64,000 nt of DNA from Emergomyces orientalis (lineage: Eukaryota > Ascomycota > Eurotiomycetes > Onygenales > Ajellomycetaceae). The translations under genes and the position numbers were made by a program. The DNA lies in the NCBI GenBank assembly GCA_002110485.1, contig MOWL01000045.1, positions 186,001 through 250,000 of the forward strand, in the 5' to 3' direction. The number at the start of each line of letters is the position of its first letter. The first letter of the stretch is position 1. The notes under the pieces are model-generated. The model was not told where the DNA came from and made no database searches. It saw only the letters and a list, made by a program, of their open reading frames with translations. Of this stretch, positions 1 through 10,904 are shown one piece after another.

Positions 1-149
1 TTAACAGTTTTCTCTCAACGCTTTTTTTGCGTTTTGATATTTCATTCCTTTCAACTTGAAGCGTTTCGCGTTTTGTTGTTCCCATTTTCCGCTCCCAAGA
101 CTTGCTTTGTGACAAGAAAAAATTCTTGGCAGTCGTGTCCTCCCGCGAA

Positions 150-2729
150 ATGCAAGACCCTTCCGCCCCAATGGTCCAACAACAGCAACAGCCGCCGCAA
201 CAGCAGCAGCCATCTGCACAACAGCAATCTCAACAACCACCGCAGCAGCATCAGCAACAGTCTCAACAACCCCAGCAGACCCAGCAGCAAGGTCCACCTC
301 AACAGCAACAGCAGCCTCCATCGCAGATCCAGCACTCGCCTGCCCAGCCTTCCCATCCTCCGCTGAACTCGCCCTCTGCAGTTCAACAGGCTGCTGCGGC
401 CGCGGCTGCGGCCTCTGCTGTTACTCCAGTATCTCTTTCGCAGAATGTGGGCAATGGGGCAGCCCAAGGTGTCACTGAAAACTTAGTGTGCCAATGGCAA
501 GGCTGCCAAGACAGACTGCCCACAGCTGAAGCCCTTTATGTGAGTGTTGTCTCTTGGTGTCTCGGCGCTGTGGTCCACGTGATATCCACTAGGCCTGAAT
601 AGTATTATCGATTCTTTAACTCAGGTTCAACTATTGTTCCCTCGACTTGGGCTCGTGATTTTACATTAGCTTGTCTGGGTGGTGTCATGATGATGAAAAT
701 CAGTTGTGACAAACTTGCTTCTTTTTCCGCAGTGCTAACATACAATATCAATCCAGGAACACGTCTGTGAACGCCATGTTGGCCGCAAAAGCACCAACAA
801 CTTGAATCTAACCTGTGGATGGGCAAACTGCCGGACAACTACTGTCAAGCGAGATCATATTACCTCGCACATTCGAGTTCATGTTCCTTTGAAGCCTCAC
901 AAGTGTGACTTCTGTGGCAAGGCTTTCAAGCGCCCCCAAGATTTGAAGAAGCATGTAAAGACCCATGCGGACGATTCGGTCCTCGTAAGATCTCCGGAAC
1001 CTGGTACTGGAGCCAGACCACCAAATGGGATGTTTGGTGTTGGTGTTGGTGCGGACGGCAAGTGTAAGTCTTCGACGTTCTCCAACTTTACCACGACTTA
1101 TATGAACTCTCTCTCTTTGTGTACTTACGACCCATATCCCGTTCTTGCATTGCTAATGTGAATATTTTGACGACAGCCCACTATTTCGAGGGGTCTTTAG
1201 GACCTGTCCCCGGGCAAGGGTATCCGCACGGAGCTCCACAATATTATCAAAGCCCCCACCCACAACACCCTTCCAATCAATCTTATGGAAACGTGTACTA
1301 TGCCGTTGGCAGTGATGCATCGCATCAGGCTTCTTATGAGTCAAAGAAACGCGGATACGATGCTTTGAATGAGTTTTTCGGTGACTTAAAACGCCGTCAG
1401 TTCGACCCCAACTCCTACGCGGCGGTTGGGCAGCGACTTCTAAACTTGCATGGCCTGCCACTTCCCCTGGTTAACGGCGGTACTGTTCCCGAGTACCAGC
1501 CGATGCCAGCCATGGTCAATGTCGGCGGCCATGGTGGTGGTTACCAGTCTGGCCCAATGCCCGCGCAATCCTACCACCTGCCACCAATGGGGAACCTTCG
1601 CACCAAGGCTGACTTGATGAATATTGACCAGTTCCTGGAACAGATGCAGTCGACCGTTTACGAGAGTGATGACCACGTTGCCGCTGCGGGAGTCGCACAG
1701 CCAGGTGCCCACTACATACACGGCGGAATGAGCTACCGCAATACCGGCTCCCCTCCGTCCACCACTCATATCCCATCTAGCCACGCGACAGCGACAACAT
1801 CTGCTCCCATGATGACATCCTCAGCTGCCGCCCGTTCGCCACATAGTTCCACCCCTGCACTGACCCCTCCGTCCAGTGCCCAGTCCTATACCTCTGGCCG
1901 TTCCCCCGTTTCCGTCTCCTCGACGCATCATACCGTTCCCCCCTCCCACCCTCATTCGAGTGCTGCAATGTATCCAACGCTTCCTGCCACGACCGCGCAG
2001 GAAAATCCCACTGCAGCCTATCCAAGTATTTCAAGTGCGGCACCGCCGTCGACTCTGAGCAGCATATTTGAAAACGATGATCGTCGACGATATACAGGCG
2101 GCATGCTACAACGATCCCAACCCAACTCCGGAACCCAGTCATCGCAAATGCAGCTCAGCTCACCTCCCAATACCGAACCTGCTAAATTTTCTGCAAGTGT
2201 CATCGATCCAGCACTCCGACCAACAACAACGAGAACATCGTCAGATCACACCACTAGCTCTGATCGTGGAAGCGAAAAACGTGGCAACCCATCTAGTATA
2301 GCCCCAGACACCGAGGAAGCGTCCCAAGCCCTTGCTGCCGCCGTTACGGCTGCAAATGCCACTACTGGCAGTGTAGCCCATGGTAACTCGGTAGAACAGT
2401 GGGTAGCCAACGTACGCCTCCTTGAGAAACTACGGCTGTACGTCTACGAGCGACTCAATCGTGGCGAGTACGAAGAGGATGCTACTGGTGCTACTGCGGA
2501 TGTCACCAATATAGATAATCATGATGTTAGTGAGAGGATGGAAGGGATTGTGCTTGGAGGAAGCACGTCGTCGTCGTCGTCAGCATCTCCTGGCTCAGAT
2601 TGGCGTATGGATATGGCTGAGGATCGGCAACGACAACTACAGCGGCAACATGGAAATGAGAAGTCGGAAGCACGGGGTGGTGCGGAGGCTGAGGCAAGTC
2701 TGTATCCGGTGCTGAAGATGGGCTTTTGA
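150..2729 (+). CDS. pacC: PacC/Rim101 pH-response zinc-finger transcription factor
   Basis: Nuclear regulator of ambient pH genes, activated by Pal-pathway proteolysis at alkaline pH. I read three exons: 150-539, 757-1063 and 1177-2729 (GTGAGT and GTAAGT donors, CAG acceptors), giving 749 aa. Three C2H2 fingers lie at about residues 114-200, with the HIRVHVPLKPHKCDFCGKAF signature. Intron 1 cuts finger 1 between ALY and EHVCERH. The N-terminus (about residues 9-60) is Gln/Pro-rich. Three YPx[L/I] motifs, the PalA/Rim20-binding type, are visible: YPTL at 498, YPSI at 514 and YPVL at 742, seven residues from the C-terminus. The ATG at 150 is the first in frame; only 149 bases of upstream sequence are in the window, so a promoter cannot be judged. 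Residues 203-495 are low-complexity Ser/Thr/Pro, usual for the family. Identification is near certain. Confidence 0.96.
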
Positions 2730-3271
2730 GGAGTCTTGATTTTTTCGTTTATGGTTTCTTTTATGTTTGCTTTGAAGGAATTATAGTTGTTTCCCTTAGG
2801 CTTTTCTCGTTATGCTGTTGAGCTTCCCTGGTTATGTTATTTTATCTTCCCCCCCCTCCTTAAGCTCGATTCTATTCTCTTATTTTCTTCTCTGTCATGC
2901 CAACGTTATATGATTACTGTGGAGCGGGGCTGTTTAGGGTCAATTTGAATCTTTTCCGCGATTTTCTATATCTATTTTTATAGCTATTTTTTATTGATAC
3001 TTGTCTCTCATCTCAAATGTATACTCTCCAGAGCTCCTCAGTTTTGACCCGTATTTCTTTCTCTCATTTCCAACTCTCTCTTCTTTTCCCTTTTTTGTTC
3101 ATGTTTTACTACCAACCTATCTATCTAACCTACCACTCTCAAACGGTTTTAAAGTTGTGACTTTCTCTTTCTTCTTTTTCCTTCATTTGGTTTCCACTTC
3201 AGTTTTTTCAGTTTTAGTTAAGATTTTTAAGATCACTTTTTCTCCCGGGATGAAAACCATTTTTCTTTTTG

Positions 3272-3311
<40 letters not shown>
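3272..3311. repeat. (TA)n-(TG)n compound microsatellite
   Basis: Uninterrupted TA dinucleotides pass directly into TG dinucleotides in the pacC downstream region. Such tracts are length-polymorphic and would suit strain typing. Confidence 0.9.
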
Positions 3312-3312
<1 letters not shown>

Positions 3313-4069
3313 TTTTCCCAACTTTAGTTTTTAAACCCTTTTTTTTTAAGTTTAACGGAATCGAGATGTTGAAGATCTATGCTTATGACGCCGAGATCAG
3401 GCCTTATCAAAGCTGTCAAGCTCAGAGGTCCAAGTATATGAGTTTATTTATGGCACCCTTTTTTTTTTTTTTTTTTTTTTTTGTAAAGTTTTTATATTAG
3501 TTCTATGTTAGATTATTATTATTATTATTATTTTAAATTCTTCTTATCTTCCTTTTCTGTAGCTAGATCTATCTATGTCATCATCAGTATAGGATAGAAT
3601 AGAGAGTAAAATAAAATAGCTCTTGGTCAACCTAGTTACAATGTACAGTACATACATTACCTTTGCCGTATTATTTCCCTATATTATTCATACTGGAAGG
3701 TTGCAGGTGCCCAGGAGAAGCAGCTTCCTTTTTCAGCCAAGCAGATGCACAATTACCAGATCGGGAAACCAAGGACCTGGGCACCTGGGCTGCGGGAGAA
3801 TTTTGGGGCATTGGGGCAGAAAAGTGTCTGGGAAATAGATTATCCGATGTAATATGTATGCTTCTGTTTTTGGGCCTCTGTATTATTGCGCTTTCCGAGC
3901 TACTGGCGGAGGTGCCCAGCCTATTTAGTCGTATTGACACCAGCCCAATACAGTATATGAATTATAAATTACACTGGTGTCTCTACCCCCGTCCATACTA
4001 TCTGTTGCCCGATTTGGCATATTCTGGGGAAGGTTTCCAAAATTAAACAGAAAGAGTTGAGAAGGAGTG

Positions 4070-4071
<2 letters not shown>

Positions 4072-4104
<33 letters not shown>

Positions 4105-4134
4105 CAGGAGGAGGAGGAGGAGGAGGAGGAGGAG
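4072..4134. repeat. (GA)n / (GGA)n purine tract
   Basis: GA dinucleotide repeat followed by GGA trinucleotide repeat; all-purine on the plus strand. It opens spurious Glu/Arg frames on both strands. Confidence 0.9.
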
Positions 4135-5562
4135 TCATTAGCAACGGCTGATTATACAGAGCAAGACTGGATAGGACAAGACAAGACAACCTCGATAGAG
4201 ATAGAACAAGCAGGGCAGAACAGGAATTATTTATTTCCCCATCAACGAGCATCGCCAGCTTCACGATCCTTTTTATCCATGATTCAACAGCTGCAGTGTC
4301 AAATCCAAACCCCTTTCCCTCTTATCAATCCCCATCTGGTCGCATTGGCCTGGACTGCCGCTTTTCTACCCGCCCTACGTCAATTACTTTGCACGTCCAA
4401 CCCCCTAGGGGACGGACGGGGGGTTCTACTAGATTTATTTGTCCCCAGTTCACCCCAGCAGAGTTAAAAAAAGTTTGGCTTGGTTTGGACAGGTAAAGCA
4501 AAAGGAATAGAGGGGAAGAAAGAAGAAATCAGAGAGAAATAGCAAACCGGAAAAGAAAAGTAGATGTCACCAAAACAGCAAATATAAAATATAACAATTT
4601 TCAGATTTGTCGTTTATTTTAAACGCCAGAGAATTTTTTTTTTTTTTTGCGTTTCGCGAAGGGCAGGGAGAAGAAAGTTTAAAAAAGGAAAAAGGAAAAA
4701 GGAAAATCGTGCCCAGGAAAAAGAAATTAAAAATAAATCGTGGGAAATTCGGCCTCCGCGACTGCGCGGATAGCGTCCCATGAGCGCATCGATAACACCA
4801 CGCCCTTTAACTCCGGGTGCTGCGGGCGTATTATTTACTGATACAGCGCGTCATTCTAGTGGACAAACAACGCTCCACACACCAACCACCACCACTAAAC
4901 AAACTTGCCTTCGCATCAGCTCTATCGCAAAAAGGTTCCGTTGACATCCACCCACCACAAGTCGCGAGGAAACTTCGTGCACAATTATTGATTTATTTAT
5001 TTTTTTGCGAAGTTTTTTTATTTTTTATTTACCATCCCGGAACCAAGGTTCCGCCTGAGAATTTCCGTCGGGTCGCCGAAAAAATTTAGGTTCCAATTTT
5101 TTTTGTTTCGCCTTACCCTGAAACTCTCGCTCTTCTGCCAGAAGCGCAAACTGGTGGCAACAACAAACTTCCTGGATTTCAAGAGGCGCGAGAAACAACA
5201 ATTTTTCAACTCATATGTCTTGTCTCTACCTTGCTTTTTTTCCCTTTTCTCATCAAAATTTATTTACTTTCCCGTCTAAACCGTTAACAACCCAACGCGA
5301 AAAACCCCCTCTCTTATCGCCAACAAGAACATCAACAAATAGCTTTTCGGACTTGTCGCGCAATACGTATCCAGATTTCCAAAACAACCATTTTCGAATT
5401 CCCGTTTCGACACCCGTGTCCTCGTTCTAGATCGATAAATACCCCCAGTGCTAATAAGGGGGCGCGCGCACCTGACTGCAGTACATTCCTTGTGTTTCGC
5501 GATACTGAGTGGATGGGAAGGGGGAAAAATAACTTCTGATATCCATCCGCAGAGAACGAAAT

Positions 5563-8122
5563 ATGCCACCATCAACTAAGCGTCGCACTACCCGGCGCAA
5601 AGACATCGGATTACAAGAGACCCCGGAAACAGATCTATTGGATTCCTCTCCTTCTCGTCGTACTACTAAGAAGCGCAAGGTATTTTCTTCCTTGTTATGA
5701 GCATCGAACGAAATATCTCGTTTTGTTTCGCTGTTCTTGATCGCTACTTGTGTGTTTTATCCCGAGTCCGTGTCGCTGATTTGGATTTTTGCCCATGTTT
5801 AGATTGACCACACCCGTTCACTACCACTCCCGTTAGAGAAGACTCCAGAACCAATTTCTGCTGGTGAAGCAGATGACTCCGGTATCGAAAATGATATTGC
5901 AACCAACAAGGACTTGGTGGATTCTGTGATTGCCTGTCTTGATGTCTCGGATGAGCCAGTGGCTGTCATGGATGAGTACTCGAATATCAAAAACGAACGC
6001 GAGAACCCAGAAAGTGTGAAGGCTTATGCTAAGATTGCGGGTCGTGACTGGACTTACTACATGAAGGGACTGCATATCAACATCGGGCGCCCTCCAGACC
6101 GGGATCAGAGGATCGATGCCCAGTCGAGCCCCGTCACTGTTGCAGCCCAGGCGATGCCAGAAGTGCATATCGATTTGGGTCCCAGCAAATTTGTTTCAAG
6201 ACTACATGCAGAGATTTTGTTCAACAGCCAGGAGCCGACTGGCTGGCATATTCGCGTCAACGGACGCAATGGGATTCGATTGAATACTCATATAATAAAA
6301 CGAGGAGGTATAGCACGGATTACTTGTGGTGATGTCATCGAGATCGCAGGCACGCAGATGATGTTCGTAACCCCAGACGTTCGAGCCGTTATCCATCCTT
6401 TATTCGTAGATAGGTGCCAACGCCTGGCTGCTGGGGATGAGGTTGCAAGCTGGGACGAGTCTCAACATGCACACCCAGAGCTTGCCCGCAACAAACCCGG
6501 CCGGACAGCTTCTCATTTCGACCAAGAGCATCATATTCCAACTGCTGAAAACGGTGCAGAGCCCGCCTCAGTGTCCAAGGCTTCGTCTTACCGAAATATT
6601 CGGCAAGTTACCCCGCCGCCTCGCCCACGATCTCCAAACACAGCTGATGCTCCAGCCGCCAAACCATCCCCGCTCTACAACCGCGGAATGATGATGGAGA
6701 GCACAGAGGAGATTGATTATAGCGATGATTCGGCAAAGGATCTAAAACCGCCGTACAGCTATGCCACGATGATTGCACAAGCTATTTTCTCGACAGAAGA
6801 GGAAAAGTTAACGCTGAGCAATATTTACGCGTACATAACTGAGAAATATGCTTTTTACCGCCACACAAACTCAGGATGGCAGGTTCGTAAACCCCATTTC
6901 TCATAATTATAAAAATTTACATGTTGACCTCCGTTGCTGACGGTATCTTTGTTGTTTCGATTCGTAGAACTCTATCCGCCATAATCTCTCTTTGAATAAG
7001 GCGTTTCAAAAAGTTCCCCGCCGCACTGACGAACCCGGAAAGGGCATGAAATGGCAAATTGCTCCCGAATTCCGACAAGAATACTGGAACAAACAAGCTC
7101 GCAAGGGTAATAACCAACAGTCATCCGCCCCATCCTCACCCGTCGGCAAGGAAAGTAAAAAAAGCTTCCGCTCCGCGAACGACCAAAAGGGCTACGATAA
7201 AAGTTTCGAGAACTCATTCCCCGCAAGTAACCCATCACCACAGACGACTTCTCCCGGGTTTAACTCGTTCTCCGTTGCCCCCGTTGAAGCTTATACCCCG
7301 GAGCGTGGCTCTCGAGCCGGCCGTGGAGCCAATGGACATAGCAATGCGGACTACGGCGAACAGTCCCCTCTACCCAGCCGTCCACGCAGTAACAATCCCA
7401 GCCGCACATACGGGCTTTCAGACCACATCAGCGGCTCACCACCCGTATTATCATCCTCATTCTTCGACGATGCAACGTCGATGATCACTCCTGCCCCTCG
7501 TCGACAGCAACCTCGCCTCGCCCCGCCCAGCACAGCCCAGATCCCGTCGAAATTTATGCCGATGAGCTCTCCAGCGCAGTTCTGGAAGTTCGCAGAGATT
7601 GGGAATACGCCGGGAAGAATGCCCGATATGAGTCCGTTGAATGGCGGTAGTGGCGGTGGCAATAGAGCTGGTGGTGTCATCGGAGGTGGAGGGGGACGAG
7701 GAGCTGGTGATGGGATGAATGTTATCCCCAGCAGTAGCCCGCCGCCGCCAAATTTGGGAAGTCCGAGTAAACCGGGTAGCTCGGCTGGGTTAGGTCGGCC
7801 GCTTGGTTCTAGAGCTATGGGTGTGGGCGCCTCGAATGGTGTGGATGAGCGTGTGCCTCGTGCAGCGAATAGTCATCATAAGATTAGTGGTGACAATCGT
7901 GATGAGGATGAGGATGGAGATGAAGCTGGGGAATTTGATCTTGCTCGGTAGGTTCTGTTTTTTTTTTTCCCACCCCTTTCTCCTAGGATCATTTTTAATC
8001 TTTGGAGAAGCTAACGACGATTTTTTATTATTTTATTTATGGTTAGGGGTTTCCAACCGATTGGCACTTACCATCAGCAAATCAATGCAACAAGGGCCAG
8101 TGCAAGCGCATCGACCTCTTAG
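5563..8122 (+). CDS. FHA-forkhead transcription factor (Fkh1/Fkh2 type)
   Basis: Cell-cycle forkhead factor combining a phosphothreonine-binding FHA domain (about residues 120-228, with IGRPPDR and SKFVSRLHAEI) and a forkhead DNA-binding domain (about 354-442, with KPPYSYATMIAQAI, NSIRHNLSLNKAF and GMKWQI). Four exons: 5563-5679, 5803-6882, 6968-7947 and 8047-8122, giving 750 aa. Intron 2 splits the forkhead domain at GWQ/NSIRHN. The open frame of exon 3 reaches a stop at 7949, but a GTAGGT donor at 7948 and a TTAG acceptor at 8045-8046 join in frame to a 24-codon tail, GFQPIGTYHQQINATRA plus a Ser/Ala/Thr end. I believe this is the true C-terminus. The early LDSSPSRRTTKKRK stretch is a candidate NLS. 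The linker after the forkhead is Ser/Pro/Gly-rich. Confidence 0.93.
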
Positions 8123-9552
8123 AATCAGCTAAACGTTAGAGGGACGAAAAGAAAATGATCTGATATCGATCGGACAGGTTGACGATAGAGTGATCGATTG
8201 AGCCAAACAAGAAACGAGAACAAATCAGAATCAAAAGAAATCACAACAAAGGCAACAAAGAATAGAAAAAGTAGATGAAAAAGTTTTTATTTGGTATGAA
8301 CCGTTCCCCGCTGCTCGGTTCCGCTTCACGATTTTTCGACCCTTGTTTTCACCATCGAACCCTTTATCTCTCTCATTTCCACGCCAGATGACGGTTCCTC
8401 CGCCTCGAAATTACGACCTCCAGAAAGACCCACGGCAAGAATCTCGTCCTGTAACACCGCCACACCCATCTACGCCCTGTTTACGTACGCTAGAGATACC
8501 GATACAGGTGTATCTCTCATCTCATCAACATATCTGTCCCATCATTGCACCAATACCAATCAATGCTGCACTGTTTTAACTTCTCTTTTTCATCTCATTG
8601 ATTCCGTCCTAAAACAGAATATGTTGAAACCCCGATAATGAATTATCAATGAACAGAGTTTGGTGTCTTAATTTGCATTTCTCTTGACAAAAGATGTCAC
8701 CGGCTTTGGAGATTTCCCCCCCCTTTTTTGGACATGCAAATGAACCTCGGCTTCAATGAGAGGGTTTTTTCCTTTTCATTTTTACCTAGGTCCGACTCCG
8801 TTGCGGTCAAATCCACGGTTTTCCAATGGGGCGGCGGTTCTTGCATCATCATCAACTATTTTTAATTTATTTTTAGATTGTTTTGCTTTGTTTGAATGTT
8901 GTATCATTTTTCATCCTTCTTGTTTTTTTTCTTTCCGATGATGCTTTTCATGCGTCGATTTCACTTTCCATTTTGTCCGCGCTTGTATGTTTTCTTTACC
9001 AGACTGGGTTTACGTGTATGTTTTGCAATACTGCTTTTCTTCTTGTTTTCCGTTTTCTTTTCTCAACCAAAAAATAAATCTCTGCATGGATATGGAGTCT
9101 TTTTTCCCTTTTCATTCCCATCTGATTTTGTCTGTTTTCTTTCAAAAGATGTCTTGTTTTCTTTTCTTGATGGTGTTTAAAGGGGAAGGTGTTTACGTTG
9201 TTCTTCTTATTCTTATTGTTCTGATTTACTTATTATCTTCTTCTTCTTCTTCTTCTTCTTATTGTTTTGCTAATTAGTTGGGTCATTGTTGCATTACATT
9301 GCGTGACCTCTTTAGAGGGTAAGTGCCTTCATTATTTATACATGCTTTTTAATGTTTGACAGTCTCCTGCTTGAGAAAGAGGAGAAAGAAAGGAAAGGTT
9401 GTATTTTGACCGTTCTTTTAGCCTCTCTCATAGGCGTGTTGATTACATGATTATTTGCTCTGGAAGTGTTTTATCCTTTTCATCATTTAATGTTTAAACA
9501 AAATGTTGCTCAATGATGAAGATGCTTGATGCGTTGTTAAAAGAGTGGGAAA
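8123..9552. other. intergenic: T-rich 3' region
   Basis: Strongly T-rich plus strand (about 8870-9260) with a (TTC)n run at about 9237-9260. The overlapping Phe/Ser-rich small frames here are by-products of the T bias. No gene seen. Confidence 0.6.
9237..9260. repeat. (TTC)n microsatellite
   Basis: Perfect TTC trinucleotide run in the T-rich region downstream of the forkhead gene. Confidence 0.9.
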
Positions 9553-9554
9553 TA

Positions 9555-10149
9555 ACGTAATTCATCACTCAATGCTCGCTACCACTCAATGCTCATCTCT
9601 GTATTTATTCATTTACTCATATTACAATATTATTATCTCAATAACAACTATATATAATTACTAGGGATCGTGAGCTTTCTGCCAGGCAGCTGGTCATGAA
9701 ATGATCTCTGGAACTACTACTAAGAATACGTACGGAGTAAATATATCAATACTAGTTTGGAGGAGATTCATGTATAGGATTCAATGTATATACTGCATTA
9801 GATCAGAACGGTCCGTTGGCTCCTAGAACGTAGGGTCCAATGGATAGTCATATGCTCGCTTCGGAATCTATCCGGCCCCGAGGATGCTCTCCGACTTATA
9901 TAAGATCTTCTTCAAGGAGATCCGGAACTAGCCTCTCTCGTACAGTCGTACTATATCGAATTAGGAGTTTAGCCCTACTATGTAGTTTAACCCTACTAGT
10001 AGTCTTAATCCGCCTTCTGAAAATAAAATATATTTCATAAATGCATATATTAATAGCATAATATATTAAAATTTTATATAAAATTAGCTATAAAATAAAA
10101 AGATATAAAATATTCTAGAAAAAGGCGAGTGTTGAGTGGTGGATTATGT
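9555..10149. mobile_element. TA-flanked terminal-inverted-repeat element (MITE-like, RIP-marked)
   Basis: Two 25-base arms, 9555-9579 and the reverse complement of 10125-10149, match at 20 of 25 positions. All five mismatches are transitions (C/T or G/A). The arms begin ACGTAATTC and ACATAATCC respectively. Each end abuts the dinucleotide TA (9553-9554 and 10150-10151), as expected for a Tc1/mariner-type target duplication. Length is 595 bp. The largest internal open frame is 66 codons with no transposase signature, so the element is non-autonomous or mutated. A 12-base CACTCAATGCTC is repeated directly at 9566 and 9583. The interior is AT-rich, consistent with but not proof of RIP. Confidence 0.75.
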
Positions 10150-10151
10150 TA

Positions 10152-10904
10152 CCGATATTAAACCGTCAGCCAACTCATTTCCCTGGTTGACAAGTTACAA
10201 CATAAATCACTAAGCCTAATATAGACTAGATAATTACCTAGTATAGAGAATCATGTGATCTTATCACCTGAGCACGTATAATTTTCGAGACTCGGCCTAA
10301 TATAATTAGAGTTCTCTCTCGAGGTCATTCATACCTAGGTAAAGTTCCAAGGTTGAACGGCCTCGGAAGTATCAGGCTGGCACTTCATTGTTTTATGCGG
10401 CATTAGTGATTACAGGCCAAAAATCGCGGTTTGAGACATTTGTCACTACCTACTACCTAAGGTATAGTTCAGCCGTGCCTGGCGTTTAATAAGATCTAAT
10501 CCAGTCCGCAGTCTTGGCACCGCGTCAATTCCGTTTATCCATTCAAACGAAGCGTCCAGATCCGCTTTCGCCAATATCCACGGATGTCTGCCGGTTCAAT
10601 GGAGCCAACCTGAATGCCATTTCTTAATAGTGATTACCCAGGAGAACTTGTCAAGTCATTGAATTAGAAATTCGCTGATTATATCGCACAATGCTCCAAC
10701 CTCCTTGCTACTAGCGTCGATGCCCAGGCCATTGATACACGGGACAAAGTATTTAAAAGAACCTCCCACAGTTCCTAAGAATATCAGTGCGACTGCCCTT
10801 TGTATTTGCGCATGCTAAGCTATCAAGACGAACCCAGAAGCATTTCGTGTTAGCTTACTTCGGCATATTTTCTACAAGGCCAAACGTTCGTTCGGCCAAC
10901 AAAT
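10152..10904. other. intergenic upstream of the metalloprotease gene
   Basis: AT-rich at first, then balanced composition. No open frame of note on either strand; it holds the promoter of the metalloprotease gene. I could not point to a specific regulatory site. Confidence 0.5.

Larger units (their letters stand above)
2730..5562. other. intergenic: pacC 3' end and forkhead-gene promoter/leader
   Basis: No convincing gene. Contents are simple repeats: a (TA)n-(TG)n tract at about 3272-3311, poly-T at about 3461-3482, (TTA)n near 3521, (GA)n at about 4072-4096 running into (GGA)n at 4107-4134, and a T-run near 4629. Small open frames at 3623-4467 follow these repeats and have no recognisable domain. 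Roughly the last kilobase is a pyrimidine-rich region that probably contains the long 5' leader of the forkhead gene. Confidence 0.6.

Noticed and set aside
51..467. Leu/Arg-rich minus-strand frames opposite the start of pacC
   Set aside because: They mirror the Gln/Pro-coding plus strand and have no motif.
3623..4467. Overlapping small frames between pacC and the forkhead gene
   Set aside because: They span GA/GGA repeats and lack any domain or plausible start.
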